From the NCBI RefSeq assembly GCF_038087665.1, contig NZ_CP149925.1:2418870-2482869 (forward strand): a stretch of DNA of 64,000 bases. Reading direction: 5' to 3'. The translations under genes and the position numbers were made by a program. The notes beneath the pieces were generated by a model, which was not told the origin of the DNA, searched no databases, and was given only the letters and a program-made list of their open reading frames with translations. This document shows positions 49,133-58,548 of the stretch, piece by piece. The DNA comes from Gallaecimonas sp. GXIMD4217 (GTDB lineage Bacteria; Pseudomonadota; Gammaproteobacteria; Enterobacterales; Gallaecimonadaceae). Each line of letters starts with the position of its first letter. Position 1 is the first letter of the stretch.

Positions 49133-49209
49133 GTTCTTTCCCCAAAGTTTTCTTCAGTCCTTAAAGGACAAGTTCCGTGTTTGAACGGCGCACATAGTGA
49201 CAGAGCTAT

Positions 49210-49227
49210 ATGACATTTTTATGTCGT
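49210..49227 (-). promoter_or_regulatory. Pho-box-like sequence upstream of the porin gene
   Basis: On the minus strand ACGACATAAAAATGTCAT: heptads ACGACAT and ATGTCAT with AAAA, about 4 mismatches from the PhoB consensus. A third heptad-like CTCTGTC follows in phase. It lies about 80-95 bp before the ATG. The core is also an inverted repeat (GACAT-TTTT-ATGTC), so another regulator is possible. Confidence 0.45.
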
Positions 49228-49349
49228 GAAGCTTATAGATCGCGATCAAACTTCCTGCCACCAGCTGGCAGCCCCCCAATGTTAATTTCATGTAACAAAT
49301 GGAAGCCGCAAGTGGCTAAGGGGAAAGGATTTTTCCGGGGCCAAACGAT

Positions 49350-49898
49350 TCAGTCAAGGGCCTGTGCCGCCAGCAACCTGGCCATGATGTCGGCATCCCG
49401 TTCGGCAAAGGCCACCAGGCTGACCGATTTCAGGCCGCTGCCCTGGCGGCAATGGCTGGCAATGGCGTCCAGGGCGATGCGGATCGCCTCCTCCAGCGGG
49501 TAGCCGTAGACGCCACAGCTGATGGCGGGAAAGGCCAGGCTGGTGCAGCCCTGCTGCTCGGCCAGAGCCAGGGAACGTTCGTAGCAGGAGGCCAGCAGCT
49601 CGGGCTCGCCGCGCCCGCCGCCGTGCCAGACCGGCCCCACGGTGTGGATCACCCACCTGGCCGGCAACGCAAAACCCGGGGTCAGCTTGGCATCGCCGGT
49701 GGCGCAGCCGCCCAGTTTGGCGCAATGGGCCTTGAGTTCGGGCCCTGCGGCCCTGTGGATGGCGCCGTCCACGCCACCGCCGCCCAGCAGGCTGTTGTTG
49801 GCGGCATTGACGATGGCATCCACGGCCAGGGTAGTGATGTCCCCCTGGAGGGTCTGCAGCCGTCCCCAGGCCGTATCCTTTACGTAAATCTCTTTCAT
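49350..49898 (-). CDS. Macrodomain protein, O-acetyl-ADP-ribose deacetylase (YmdB-like)
   Basis: A 182-aa single macrodomain: [36 protein letters not shown] contains the ADP-ribose contact residues ([18 protein letters not shown]). Later [16 protein letters not shown] is the second signature. The family hydrolyses O-acetyl-ADP-ribose or removes ADP-ribose from proteins. GAGG lies 7 bp before the ATG. A single gene upstream of and divergent from tal. Confidence 0.93.
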   Translation of the reverse strand: MKEIYVKDTAWGRLQTLQGDITTLAVDAIVNAANNSLLGGGGVDGAIHRAAGPELKAHCAKLGGCATGDAKLTPGFALPARWVIHTVGPVWHGGGRGEPELLASCYERSLALAEQQGCTSLAFPAISCGVYGYPLEEAIRIALDAIASHCRQGSGLKSVSLVAFAERDADIMARLLAAQALD

Positions 49899-50015
49899 TC
49901 CACCACCTCATCCGACCAGTTGAGATGAAAGCGTTTTCGCCATTTTTATTTCAAATCCATGGCTGAAAAGGACTTTTCATGCTTATAAGATGCGGGGCAA
50001 AGGCCGCTGCCGCGG

Positions 50016-50042
50016 CCATCCTGAAAACCAGTTTCAGGATGG
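50016..50042. repeat. Perfect 11-bp hairpin upstream of tal
   Basis: CCATCCTGAAA and TTTCAGGATGG flank ACCAG. No U-run follows on either strand, so it is not a simple terminator. It is 82 bp before the tal ATG and could be an operator or a 5' UTR structure. Confidence 0.6.
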
Positions 50043-50123
50043 TCATGAAGCTACCAGGACGCTCGCCGGCACCGCCCTTTTCAACCACACTCTATTCTGT
50101 AGTTCAGCACAGCGAGAACCACC

Positions 50124-51074
50124 ATGGCCAACCAACTCGAGCAACTCAAAGCCCTGACCACGGTAGTGGCGGACACCGGTGAGATCGATGCCATCCGTCG
50201 CTATCAGCCCATGGATGCCACCACCAACCCGTCCCTGATCCTCAAGGCCGCCCAGTTGCCGGAGTATGCCAGCCTCATCGACGACGCCATCCATTGGGCC
50301 AAGGCCCAGGACAACGGCGACAGCGTCCTGGAAAACGCCATGGACAAGCTGGCCGTGAACATCGGCGTCGAGATCCTCAAGCTGGTGCCGGGCCGCATTT
50401 CCACCGAAGTGGATGCCCGCCTCTCCTACGATACCCAGGCCACCATCGCCAAGGCCCGCAAGCTGGTCGAACTGTACGAGCAGGCCGGCGCCGGCCGCGA
50501 CCGCATCCTGATCAAGATGGCCTCCACCTGGGAAGGCATTCGCGCCGCCGAGGTGCTGGAAAAGGAAGGCATCCAGTGCAACCTGACCCTGCTGTTCTCC
50601 TTCGCCCAGGCCAGGGCCTGCGCCGAGGCCGGCGTCTACCTGATCTCGCCCTTCGTGGGCCGCATCCTCGACTGGTACAAGGCCAACGGTGACCAGGCCG
50701 AGTACGGTGCCGAGGAGGATCCGGGCGTGCTGTCGGTCAAGGCCATCTACGACTACTACAAGCGCCACCAGTACGACACCGTGGTGATGGGCGCCTCCTT
50801 CCGCAATGTCGGCGAGATCCTGGAACTGGCTGGCTGCGACCGCCTCACCATAGGCCCGGGCCTGCTGGCCGAGCTGGAGGCCGCGGATGCCCCCGTCGAG
50901 GCCAAGCTGACGCCCAGCGGCGAAACGGCCCAGCGCCCTGCCCCCATGACCGAGGCCCAGTTCCGCTGGGAGCACAACCAGGATCCCATGGCCGTGGAAA
51001 AACTGGCGGAAGGCATTCGCAAATTCGCGGAAGATCAGGAAAAATTGCAATCCATGCTGGCCGAGCGTATCTAA
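50124..51074 (+). CDS. tal: Transaldolase
   Basis: A 316-aa class I transaldolase. Schiff-base lysine in [17 protein letters not shown] (near residue 131); also [27 protein letters not shown] and [13 protein letters not shown]. Non-oxidative pentose phosphate pathway. It is 61 bp upstream of pgi. A half HexR-type TGTAGT is present at 50098-50103, not a full dyad. Confidence 0.97.
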   Translation: MANQLEQLKALTTVVADTGEIDAIRRYQPMDATTNPSLILKAAQLPEYASLIDDAIHWAKAQDNGDSVLENAMDKLAVNIGVEILKLVPGRISTEVDARLSYDTQATIAKARKLVELYEQAGAGRDRILIKMASTWEGIRAAEVLEKEGIQCNLTLLFSFAQARACAEAGVYLISPFVGRILDWYKANGDQAEYGAEEDPGVLSVKAIYDYYKRHQYDTVVMGASFRNVGEILELAGCDRLTIGPGLLAELEAADAPVEAKLTPSGETAQRPAPMTEAQFRWEHNQDPMAVEKLAEGIRKFAEDQEKLQSMLAERI

Positions 51075-51135
51075 GGCCAACAAGGAAGAAGAACGGTCAC
51101 CTGCGGGTGGCCGTTTGGTTTGAGAGGAAGACAAG

Positions 51136-52770
51136 ATGACAGCACTGACCCGCCTGCCCGGTTACGCCGCCCTCGAGGCCCGCAAGGACAGCCTGCCGCC
51201 CCTGCGCACCCTGTTCGAACAGGATCCCGGCCGGGGCCGCCGCCTGTCGGTGGAAGCGGCCGGCCTGTACCTGGACTACTCCAAGAACTGGGTGGACGAC
51301 GAGATCCTGTCCCTGCTCTGCCAGCTGGCCGACCAGGCCGAACTGCCGGCCAGGATCCAGGCCCTGCTCGGCGGCGAGCCCATCAACCACACCGAGGGCC
51401 GGGCCGTGCTGCACACCGCCCTGCGCGGCAGTGCCGATGCCAACGTCAGCGTCGACGGCACGCCGGTGCTGGCCGAGGTCAACGCCACCCTGGCCCGCAT
51501 GGGCGCCTTCGTGGCCGAGGTCCTTGAAGGCCGCTGGACCGGCTTCACCGGCAAGGCCATCACCGACGTGGTCAGCATCGGCATCGGCGGCTCCTTCCTG
51601 GGCCCCAAGGTGATGACCGAGGCCCTCAAGCCCTATTGGCAACACAAGGTGCGGGTGCATTTCGTGGCCAACGTGGACGGCACCGCCATCAGCGACAAGC
51701 TCAAGGGGCTGGATCCCGAAACCACCCTGTTCGTGACCGCCTCCAAGTCCTTCACCACCCAGGAGACCCTGAGCAACAGCCTCAGCGCCCGGGCCTGGCT
51801 GGAGCGGGCCGGCGCCGGCTTCGCCGATCTGGCCAAGCACTTCGTGGCCGTCACCGCCAATATTCCCAAGGCCGAGGCCTTCGGCATCAAGGCCGAGAAC
51901 TGCTTCCCCATGTGGGACTGGGTCGGCGGCCGCTACTCCATGTGGTCCGCCATCGGCCTGCCCATCGCCCTGGCCATCGGCATGGAGCATTTCCAGGGCC
52001 TGCTGGCCGGCGCCAGGGCCATGGACAGCCACTTCGCCAGCGCGCCCCTGGCCGAAAACATGCCGGTCCTGATGGCCCTGCTGGGCGTCTGGTACACCAA
52101 TATCCACGGCGCCCAGTCCCATGTGCTGCTGCCCTATGACCACTACCTGCGCGCCTTCCCGGCCTATGTGCAGCAGCTGGACATGGAATCCAACGGCAAG
52201 AGCTGCACCCGCGGCGGCGAGACGGTGGACTACGCCACGGGCCCGGTGATCTGGGGCTCCGAGGGCACCAACGGCCAGCACGCCTTCCACCAGCTGCTGC
52301 ACCAGGGCCAGCTGCTGGTGCCGGCGGACTTCATACTGCCGCTGAAGAGCCACAACCCCCTTGGCGATCACCACGCCATGCTGGCCGCCAACTGCTTCGC
52401 CCAGAGCCAGGCGCTGATGCAGGGCAAGACCCTGGCCGAGGCCGAGGCCGAGCTGAAGGCCCAGGGCCTGGACCAGCAGCAGGTAGCCTTCCTGGCCCCC
52501 CACAAGGTCATGGCCGGCAACAGGCCCTCCAACACCCTGCTGATGGAAAAGCTCACCCCCGAAACCCTGGGCGCCCTGGTGGCCCTGTACGAGCACCGTA
52601 CCTTCGTCCAGGGTGTGCTCTGGGATCTCAACTCCTTCGATCAGTGGGGCGTGGAGCTTGGCAAGGTGCTGGGCCAGGGGATCCTGGACAAGCTCAAGGC
52701 CAGGGATGCCAAGCTGGATCTGGACGGCTCCACCAACGAGCTGGTGGCCCGCTTCCGCCAGAGCAAATGA
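51136..52770 (+). CDS. pgi: Glucose-6-phosphate isomerase
   Basis: A 544-aa protein. Signatures: [54 protein letters not shown], the catalytic E in that region, and the C-terminal [12 protein letters not shown] motif. Interconverts glucose-6-phosphate and fructose-6-phosphate. GAGAGGAAGAC precedes the ATG. Follows tal, typical of Shewanella-like genomes. Confidence 0.98.
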   Translation: MTALTRLPGYAALEARKDSLPPLRTLFEQDPGRGRRLSVEAAGLYLDYSKNWVDDEILSLLCQLADQAELPARIQALLGGEPINHTEGRAVLHTALRGSADANVSVDGTPVLAEVNATLARMGAFVAEVLEGRWTGFTGKAITDVVSIGIGGSFLGPKVMTEALKPYWQHKVRVHFVANVDGTAISDKLKGLDPETTLFVTASKSFTTQETLSNSLSARAWLERAGAGFADLAKHFVAVTANIPKAEAFGIKAENCFPMWDWVGGRYSMWSAIGLPIALAIGMEHFQGLLAGARAMDSHFASAPLAENMPVLMALLGVWYTNIHGAQSHVLLPYDHYLRAFPAYVQQLDMESNGKSCTRGGETVDYATGPVIWGSEGTNGQHAFHQLLHQGQLLVPADFILPLKSHNPLGDHHAMLAANCFAQSQALMQGKTLAEAEAELKAQGLDQQQVAFLAPHKVMAGNRPSNTLLMEKLTPETLGALVALYEHRTFVQGVLWDLNSFDQWGVELGKVLGQGILDKLKARDAKLDLDGSTNELVARFRQSK

Positions 52771-52784
52771 CGGCAACGGCCAGT

Positions 52785-52813
52785 AAAAAGGGCGCCCTGG
52801 GGCGCCCTTTTTT
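52785..52813 (+). terminator. Terminator after pgi
   Basis: GGGCGCC/GGCGCCC stem with a CTGG loop and TTTTTT tail, 15 bp after the pgi stop codon. Confidence 0.92.
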
Positions 52814-52910
52814 GTTCTGTCGCAACATGCCTGTAACAAAGTTGTTTTAATTTCCAGCACTGCATGGTATCTATTTCGGTGAAAACAACACCAAGAGCAT
52901 AGGAGGTTCC

Positions 52911-53090
52911 ATGGACCAGGTGCAGGATATGCAGGGTGCCCTCAGTGGGGATAAGCGCGAAACGAGGGGCCGTAACAAGAAACGCCGCTGGCGCGAGATT
53001 GAGGCGATCAAGGAGCGGTTCCGCCTCAAGAAGGAGCTGGAAGACATCGACTGGAGCCATGACTACCGGCTCGAGGAACTGGAATTCTAA
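52911..53090 (+). CDS. DUF3545 family small protein
   Basis: A 59-aa highly charged protein: an acidic start, then RNKKRRWREIEAIKERFRLKKELEDIDW, matching the DUF3545 family of Vibrio and relatives (KKRKWREIEAIKDK...LRKEL). Strong AGGAGG 4 bp before the ATG and a terminator directly after the stop support it. Function unknown; basic then acidic helices suggest nucleic-acid or protein binding. Confidence 0.85.
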   Translation: MDQVQDMQGALSGDKRETRGRNKKRRWREIEAIKERFRLKKELEDIDWSHDYRLEELEF

Positions 53091-53091
53091 G

Positions 53092-53118
53092 AAAAAGCCC
53101 GGCTCTCGCCGGGCTTTT
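53092..53118. terminator. Bidirectional terminator between the DUF3545 and hemerythrin genes
   Basis: GCCCGGC/GCCGGGC stem with TCTC loop, AAAAA on the left and TTTT on the right, filling the convergent gap. Confidence 0.88.
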
Positions 53119-53663
53119 CAGTCTTCGCTTTCCTCGTTCAGCCGCGACCACAGGGCCTGGTAGCTGGCCTTGACCTCGATGCCGAACAGGGGATCCTTCT
53201 CGGTCTTCTCCTTCAGCCGCTGGCCGAAGCTATCCCAGTCCTGGCTTTCCATGGCCTGCTCCAGGGCCGGGAACAGTTCACCTTCCTCGAAACGCATGTG
53301 CTCGCGCTGGTGGGCCACATAGTTTTCCAGCGCCGCCAGCACCTCGTCCTTGGGCACCACGGCGTCCATCATCACCATGTCCACCAGTTGCCGCAGGCTG
53401 CCGGTATCCTCGGAAAGCGCCTTGTGCTGCTTGCGGATCTCGTCGCCCAGGGATGGATCGGCGAACTTTTCCCCCACGGCGTCCAGCAACAGCTCCTCCT
53501 CGGCATGGTGGACCTGATCGGCGTAGTGGTAGAGGTAATCCAGGATATCGCGAACCAGATCGAACCTGACCACCTGCTCGGCCCGCAGGGCGGCCGCCTT
53601 GGCATCCAGCACCGCCAGCAGGCGCCTGATATTACTGTGATCGCGACGCAGAAGATCCAGCAT
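53118..53663 (-). CDS. Hemerythrin HHE-domain protein
   Basis: A 181-aa four-helix protein. Histidine and glutamate ligands of an HHE domain appear in LRRDHSNIRRLL, YLYHYADQVHHAEEELLLDAV, IRKQHKAL and NYVAHQREHMRFEEGELFPALEQ. Such proteins bind di-iron and are linked to oxygen or nitric oxide handling. ATG at 53663 has GGAG 6 bp upstream. Not next to other NO genes. Confidence 0.9.
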   Translation of the reverse strand: MLDLLRRDHSNIRRLLAVLDAKAAALRAEQVVRFDLVRDILDYLYHYADQVHHAEEELLLDAVGEKFADPSLGDEIRKQHKALSEDTGSLRQLVDMVMMDAVVPKDEVLAALENYVAHQREHMRFEEGELFPALEQAMESQDWDSFGQRLKEKTEKDPLFGIEVKASYQALWSRLNEESED

Positions 53664-53731
53664 GGCTAACTCCGAAACAGGGCTTACCCAGTGATCATAG
53701 TCAGCCAGCCGGTCCCTTGCTAAAGGTCGAT

Positions 53732-54403
53732 TCAGATCTGCCAGTCGATGGGGCCCTGGCCCTGGCGCATCAGCAGGGCGTTGGCCTGGGAGAAATGGCG
53801 GCAACCGAAGAAGCCCCGGTGCGCCGACAGCGGCGACGGATGGGGCGCGGTCAGCACATGGTGGCGGTTGCGGTCGATGATACGGCCCTTCTTCTGGGCA
53901 TGGCTGCCCCAGAGCAGGAACACCAGCCCTTCCCGATGCTCATTGAGGGCCGCCACCACGGCATCGGTAAAGGTTTCCCAGCCCCAGCCGGCATGGGCAT
54001 GGGCCTGGCCCGCCGCCACCGTCAGCACCGCATTGAGCAGCAGCACCCCCTGCTTGGCCCAGTCGGTCAGGCAGCCGTGCTCGGGCAGCTGGAAGCCGGG
54101 AATGTCCTGGGCCAGCTCCTTGAACATGTTCTGCAGTGACGGCGGCACCTTGATGCCGGGCTGCACCGAGAAACACAGGCCATGGGCCTGATCCGGGCCG
54201 TGATAGGGATCCTGGCCCAGGATCACCACCTTGACCCGGTCGAAGTCGGTGTACTTGAAGGCGTTGAAGACGGCCTCGGCCGGCGGGTAGATGGTCTGGC
54301 CCTGGTCCCTGGCCTGCTGGACCCTGGCCAGCACATCCTGGAAGTAGGGCTTCTGCTTTTCTGCTCCCAGTACATCTGACCAGGATTGGGGGGCTGTCGT
54401 CAT
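53732..54403 (-). CDS. ung: Uracil-DNA glycosylase
   Basis: A 223-aa family 1 UDG. Motifs: water-activating [18 protein letters not shown] (D near residue 64), [20 protein letters not shown] and the minor-groove loop [21 protein letters not shown]. Removes uracil from DNA. The ATG at 54403 has AAGG 6 bp upstream; an ATG two codons earlier overlaps that site. Divergent from aceK. Confidence 0.97.
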   Translation of the reverse strand: MTTAPQSWSDVLGAEKQKPYFQDVLARVQQARDQGQTIYPPAEAVFNAFKYTDFDRVKVVILGQDPYHGPDQAHGLCFSVQPGIKVPPSLQNMFKELAQDIPGFQLPEHGCLTDWAKQGVLLLNAVLTVAAGQAHAHAGWGWETFTDAVVAALNEHREGLVFLLWGSHAQKKGRIIDRNRHHVLTAPHPSPLSAHRGFFGCRHFSQANALLMRQGQGPIDWQI

Positions 54404-54506
54404 GGGCATCCTTCTGGGCCTGTTTGCCGGCCGCTAATGCTGCCCGAGCCGGCCAGCAGGTGCAAGGGGCGCCACCTTCAGGCATGCTGGAGGCAAAGGA
54501 GGAGAG

Positions 54507-56183
54507 ATGTCGACCACGATAACAATAACATCGGCCTTCGAAAGCCACTGGCGACGCTTCAATGCCCTGACCGAGCAGGCCTACCGGGCCTTCGCCGAGG
54601 GTGACTGGGCCGGCCTGCAGGCCCTTTGCCGCCAGCGCTTCGACTGTCACGACGCCCAGGTGCAGGCGCTCAGCCAGGCCATCCCGGCCGATCTCGACTG
54701 GCCACAGCTGGCCAGGGACTACCAAACCCGGCTGGCGGCGCACCCGACCCGGGAGCTGGCGCTGACCTTCTTCAATTCCCTCTATGCCCGCTGCCGCCCC
54801 CACTGCGACTGGGTCCCCTTTGGCCAGGAGCTGCTGCATCAGCCCATCACCGGCACCCAGCCCTACCGCCGCTACGGCCTGAGCGGCAAGCTCAGCCACC
54901 TGATAGCCCGGCTCCTGGACGACGCCGGGCTGCCGCTGCCCCTGGCCGATGCCAGGGGCGACATCCGCCGCATCGCCCGCAGCCTGAGGCGCCAGCTGCT
55001 GCCGCTGCTGGAACAAAGCGACTACCCGCTGCACCTGGATCTGCTGGCCCAGCCCTTCCTGCGCAACAAGGGCCTCTACCTCATCGGCCGCATCAACCTG
55101 GACAGCGGCCTGGTGCCCTTCGCCCTGGCCCTGGTGCGCACCGAGCAGGGCCGGCTCCGCGCCGACGCCCTGCTGCTCAAGCGCGAGCACCTGTCCATCC
55201 TGTTCGGCTTCGCCCGCTCCGACTTCCTGGTGCAGAGCCCCTGCCCGGCCGAGCTGGTGCGCTTTTTGGCCAGCCTGGTGCCCCAGAAGCCCCTGTCCGA
55301 GCTCTATGCCGCCCTGGGCCATTACAAGCAGGCCAAGACCATGCAGTACAGCGAGCTGGTCACCGCCCTCAGGGCCGGCCAGAGCCGCTTCGTGCCGGCG
55401 CCGGGCATTCGGGGCATGGTGATGGCGGTGTTCATGCTGGAGCGGCATGACAAGGTGTTCAAGGTGATCCGCGACAGCTTCCCCCACACCAAGTCCATCA
55501 GCCACGAACAGGTGGTGGAGCGCTACCGGCTGGTCCAGCGCCACGACAGGGTCGGGCGCATGGCCGACACCCAGGAGTTCGTGGATCTGCGCCTGCCCCT
55601 GGCCAGGGTCGACCAGGCGGTGCTGGACGAGCTGTTGAGCAGCTGCTCCCAACGGGTGGCCGTGGAAGGCGATACCCTGGTGCTCAGGCATTGCTTCACC
55701 GAGCGGCGCATGTGGCCCCTGAACCTGCTGCTGCAGGAAGCCGACATGCCACAGCGGGAGGCCGCCCTGGCCGACTACGGCCAGGCCCTCAAGGACATCG
55801 CCGCCGCCGGCCTCTTCCCCGGCGACATGCTCTACAAGAACTTCGGGGTGACCCGCCATGGCCGGGTGATCTTCTACGACTACGACGAGCTCTGCCCCCT
55901 GGACGAGGTGCGCTTTCGGGAGCTGCCCAAAGGCACCGGCGATCCCCAGCAGCAGGGTGCCGAACCCTGGTTCGCGGTGGCCCCGGGCGACGTCTTCCCC
56001 GAGGAGTTCCGCCACTTCCTCTGCGCCCGCCCGGAGGCGGCCCGGGTCCTGCTACGGCAGCATCCCGAGCTGTTCACTCCCGCCTTCTGGCGCCAGGCCC
56101 AGCAGGACGCCGCGCACGGGCACATGGCCGATCTCTTTCCCTATCCCGAGCAGCTGCGCTTTGGCGACGGCCATCGGGATTGA
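54507..56183 (+). CDS. aceK: Isocitrate dehydrogenase kinase/phosphatase AceK
   Basis: A 558-aa protein. Characteristic segments: NSLYARCRPH, FKVIRDSFPHTKSISHEQVVERYRLVQRHDRVGRMADTQEF, ITERRM-like FTERRMWPLNLLLQE, and FPGDMLYKNFGVTRHGRVIFYDYDELCPL. It inactivates or reactivates isocitrate dehydrogenase to control flux into the glyoxylate bypass. It is 25 kb from aceBA rather than in that operon. GGAGGAGAG upstream of the ATG. Confidence 0.97.
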   Translation: MSTTITITSAFESHWRRFNALTEQAYRAFAEGDWAGLQALCRQRFDCHDAQVQALSQAIPADLDWPQLARDYQTRLAAHPTRELALTFFNSLYARCRPHCDWVPFGQELLHQPITGTQPYRRYGLSGKLSHLIARLLDDAGLPLPLADARGDIRRIARSLRRQLLPLLEQSDYPLHLDLLAQPFLRNKGLYLIGRINLDSGLVPFALALVRTEQGRLRADALLLKREHLSILFGFARSDFLVQSPCPAELVRFLASLVPQKPLSELYAALGHYKQAKTMQYSELVTALRAGQSRFVPAPGIRGMVMAVFMLERHDKVFKVIRDSFPHTKSISHEQVVERYRLVQRHDRVGRMADTQEFVDLRLPLARVDQAVLDELLSSCSQRVAVEGDTLVLRHCFTERRMWPLNLLLQEADMPQREAALADYGQALKDIAAAGLFPGDMLYKNFGVTRHGRVIFYDYDELCPLDEVRFRELPKGTGDPQQQGAEPWFAVAPGDVFPEEFRHFLCARPEAARVLLRQHPELFTPAFWRQAQQDAAHGHMADLFPYPEQLRFGDGHRD

Positions 56184-56219
56184 TAGACTGGCAACCACAG
56201 CATATTGCAAGGACAGACC

Positions 56220-57515
56220 ATGTTGCGTTCCCTGAGCCTGCTGGCCGCGCTGTGCCTGAGCGCCCAGCTCCAGGCCGCCCAGGCCCCCAAGAACATCATC
56301 TTCATGATTGGCGACGGCATGGGCCCCGCCTACCCCGCCGCCTACCGCTATTTCGCCGACGACCCCGCCACCCCCAGGGTGGAGAACACCGTCTTCGACG
56401 AGATGCTGGTGGGCATGGCCACCACCTACCCGGATGAGCCGGACACCATAGTGACCGACTCCGCCGCCGCGGCCACGGCCCTGGCCACCGGTCATAAGAG
56501 CTACAATGGCGCCATCGCCGTGGATCGCCAGAAACAACCCCTGGCCACCCTGCTGGAGCTGGCCAAGCAGCGCGGCCTGAGCACCGGCCTGGCGGTGACC
56601 TCCCAGGTCAACCATGCCACCCCGGCCGCCTTCATGGCCCACAACGAAAGCCGCCGCAATTACGACGCCATCGCCGACGCCTACCTGGATGAGCGCATCA
56701 ACGGCAAGCCCAAGGCCGACCTGCTGCTGGGCGGTGGCCTGAAGTTCTTCAAGCGGGAAGACCGGGATCTGGTGGCCGAGTTCATGGCCCTGGGCTACGG
56801 CTTCGTGGACAGCGCCGAGAGCCTGGGAAAGGCCGACCGGCTGCCACTGCTGGGCCTGTTCGGTGACGTTGCCCTGCCCAGTGCCATAGACGACCAGAAG
56901 GGACCGCGCCTGGCCGCCATGACCGCCAAGGCCGTCACCCTGCTGGACGACAACCCCAAGGGCTTCTTCCTGCTGGTGGAAGGCAGCCAGATAGACTGGG
57001 CCGGCCACGACAACGACATCGTCACCGCCCTGCACGAGATGGCCGACTTCGCCGCCGCCATCCGCTGGGCCAGGGATTACGCCAGGGAGAACCAGGACAC
57101 CTTGGTGGTGGTCACCGCCGACCACGGCACCGGCGGCCTGACCCTGGGCGCCGACGGCAAGTACCAGTGGCGGGCCGACTTCCTGCGCCAGATCCCCCAT
57201 TCGCCGCGCCGGGCCGCCAAGCTGCTGTTGGCCGCCGACGAGCCCCGGGCCCGCCTGGGCGGGATCCTCGGTTTCGCCCCCTCCAGGGAAGAGGCCGAAG
57301 CCGTACTCGACGCCAGGGACGACGGCCCCGATGCCCTGGCCAGGGCCATCAAGACCCTTATCGACAAGCGCAGCCTGACCGGCTGGACCACCTCAGGCCA
57401 CACCGCCATAGACGTGCCCGTCTACGCCTTTGGTCCCGGCGCCGAGACCCTGGGCAAGGTCATGGACAACACCGAGCTGAGCCAGCGCCTGCTGGCGCTG
57501 ATGACGGCCCGCTAG
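56220..57515 (+). CDS. Alkaline phosphatase, PhoA family, exported
   Basis: A 431-aa protein with a signal peptide (MLRSLSLLAALCLSAQLQA). Active-site motifs: MIGDGMG (metal D), VTDSAAAATALATGHKSYNG with the nucleophilic Ser, SQVNHATPAAF, FFLLVEGSQIDWAGHDND and VTADHGTGGL, then TSGHTAIDVPVYAFG. It releases phosphate from esters in the periplasm. No Pho box is visible just upstream. Its stop codon overlaps that of the convergent lasT gene. AAGGA is 6 bp before the ATG. Confidence 0.93.
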   Translation: MLRSLSLLAALCLSAQLQAAQAPKNIIFMIGDGMGPAYPAAYRYFADDPATPRVENTVFDEMLVGMATTYPDEPDTIVTDSAAAATALATGHKSYNGAIAVDRQKQPLATLLELAKQRGLSTGLAVTSQVNHATPAAFMAHNESRRNYDAIADAYLDERINGKPKADLLLGGGLKFFKREDRDLVAEFMALGYGFVDSAESLGKADRLPLLGLFGDVALPSAIDDQKGPRLAAMTAKAVTLLDDNPKGFFLLVEGSQIDWAGHDNDIVTALHEMADFAAAIRWARDYARENQDTLVVVTADHGTGGLTLGADGKYQWRADFLRQIPHSPRRAAKLLLAADEPRARLGGILGFAPSREEAEAVLDARDDGPDALARAIKTLIDKRSLTGWTTSGHTAIDVPVYAFGPGAETLGKVMDNTELSQRLLALMTAR

Positions 57516-58198
57516 GCGGGCGGCTTCAACAGCTTGTTGGCCAGGAACAGGAACAGCCGCAGATCGCGGCTGCCGGCCTGGTTGAGTTGCTGGATGGCCC
57601 ACTGGGCCGGGGTTTCGTCCGTGTCGACCCCGGCCTGCTCGAGCAGCAGCCCCAGCTGCTGGCGGGCCGCCGCCAGCTCGCCGCCCCTGGCCGCCTCGGC
57701 GGGCGGGGTCAGGCTGGCGTCGCGGCTGTCCACCGACAACGCATAGGCATACAGCATCACCGCCTGGGCCAGGTTCAGGGACGGTTGGGGCTGGGCCAGG
57801 GGGATATAGGAGCGCAGCTGACACTGGGCCAGCTCGGCGTTGGACAGACCGGATTCCTCGCAGCCAAAGACGATGGCAGTGCGCTCCGCCACCTGGGCCA
57901 GATCCGCCAGCCTACCCCTGAGCTGCTCGGGACTGTGGCAGGGGATCTGATCGCCCCTGGCCCTGGCGGTGGTGGCCACGGCCAGATCGCAGTCCGCCAG
58001 CGCCGCCTCCAGGCTGTCGAAGGACTGGCCCGCCAGCAGCTCCCGGGCGCCGTGGGCCACCCAGGCCGCCTCATCCTGGCGATGGGCATCTGAGCCCACC
58101 ACCCGCAGATCGTCATAGCCCATGGTCTTCAGGGCCCGGGCGGCAGCCCCCACGTTTTCGGGACGGGCCGGCCGGACCAGCACAAAACAGAGTTTCAT
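57512..58198 (-). CDS. RNA 2'-O-methyltransferase of the SpoU family, LasT-like
   Basis: A 228-aa protein starting MKLCFVLVRPARPENVGAAARALKTMGYDDLRVV, resembling E. coli LasT more than TrmJ. Knot motifs are VFGCEESGLSNAEL and NLAQAVMLYAYAL. The C-terminal domain has about 70 residues. RNA substrate unknown. It is paralogous to trmJ (18.1 kb). Convergent overlap of 4 bp with the alkaline phosphatase gene. Confidence 0.9.
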   Translation of the reverse strand: MKLCFVLVRPARPENVGAAARALKTMGYDDLRVVGSDAHRQDEAAWVAHGARELLAGQSFDSLEAALADCDLAVATTARARGDQIPCHSPEQLRGRLADLAQVAERTAIVFGCEESGLSNAELAQCQLRSYIPLAQPQPSLNLAQAVMLYAYALSVDSRDASLTPPAEAARGGELAAARQQLGLLLEQAGVDTDETPAQWAIQQLNQAGSRDLRLFLFLANKLLKPPA

Positions 58199-58278
58199 CT
58201 TTTACCTCGCAGCAACGCAGGCGGAGCTTACGCCATCGCCTTGGACTAGGCTAGTAGGGGTGAAAAAGGAGACCGCCC

Positions 58279-58548
58279 ATGAAGCTGGACGCCGACATCC
58301 ACAACTATATGGAAACCCTGCTGACCCAGGTGCTGGACGACTATCCGCTGCGGGTCCCCCAAGACGAGCAGGCCGACCTCTGCTGCCTGGTGCTGAACCG
58401 GCACCCACCCCGTTATGTCCGTCACGACGTCGATACCGCCTTCTTCATGACCGAAGACGATGTGCTGGCCCTCAAGGCGCAGCTACGCCAGTCCATCGCC
58501 GAGGTGGAAGAATATCTGGCCAGCGCCCAGGCCAGGCAAAAGGCCTAG
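58279..58548 (+). CDS. ComFB-family protein
   Basis: An 89-aa protein: HNYMETLLTQVLDDYPL, CCLVLNRHPPRYVRHDVDTAFFM fits the late-competence ComFB domain (HNxME..., ALNxLPPRYV). In other bacteria ComFB proteins bind cyclic dinucleotides; whether this one does is unknown. GGAGACCGCCC precedes the ATG. Its stop overlaps the end of the convergent solute-binding-like gene by 4 bp. Confidence 0.83.
   Translation: MKLDADIHNYMETLLTQVLDDYPLRVPQDEQADLCCLVLNRHPPRYVRHDVDTAFFMTEDDVLALKAQLRQSIAEVEEYLASAQARQKA

Noticed and set aside
50098-50112. Possible HexR site at TGTAGTTCAGCACAG before tal
   Set aside because: Only one half (TGTAGT) fits; the second half does not match the dyad.
49979-50182. 67-codon frame upstream of tal
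   Set aside because: It contains the hairpin and overlaps the tal start out of frame, without a Shine-Dalgarno.
56184-56219. Pho box for the alkaline phosphatase gene
   Set aside because: No CTGTCAT-like heptad pair exists in the 36-bp gap or just before it.
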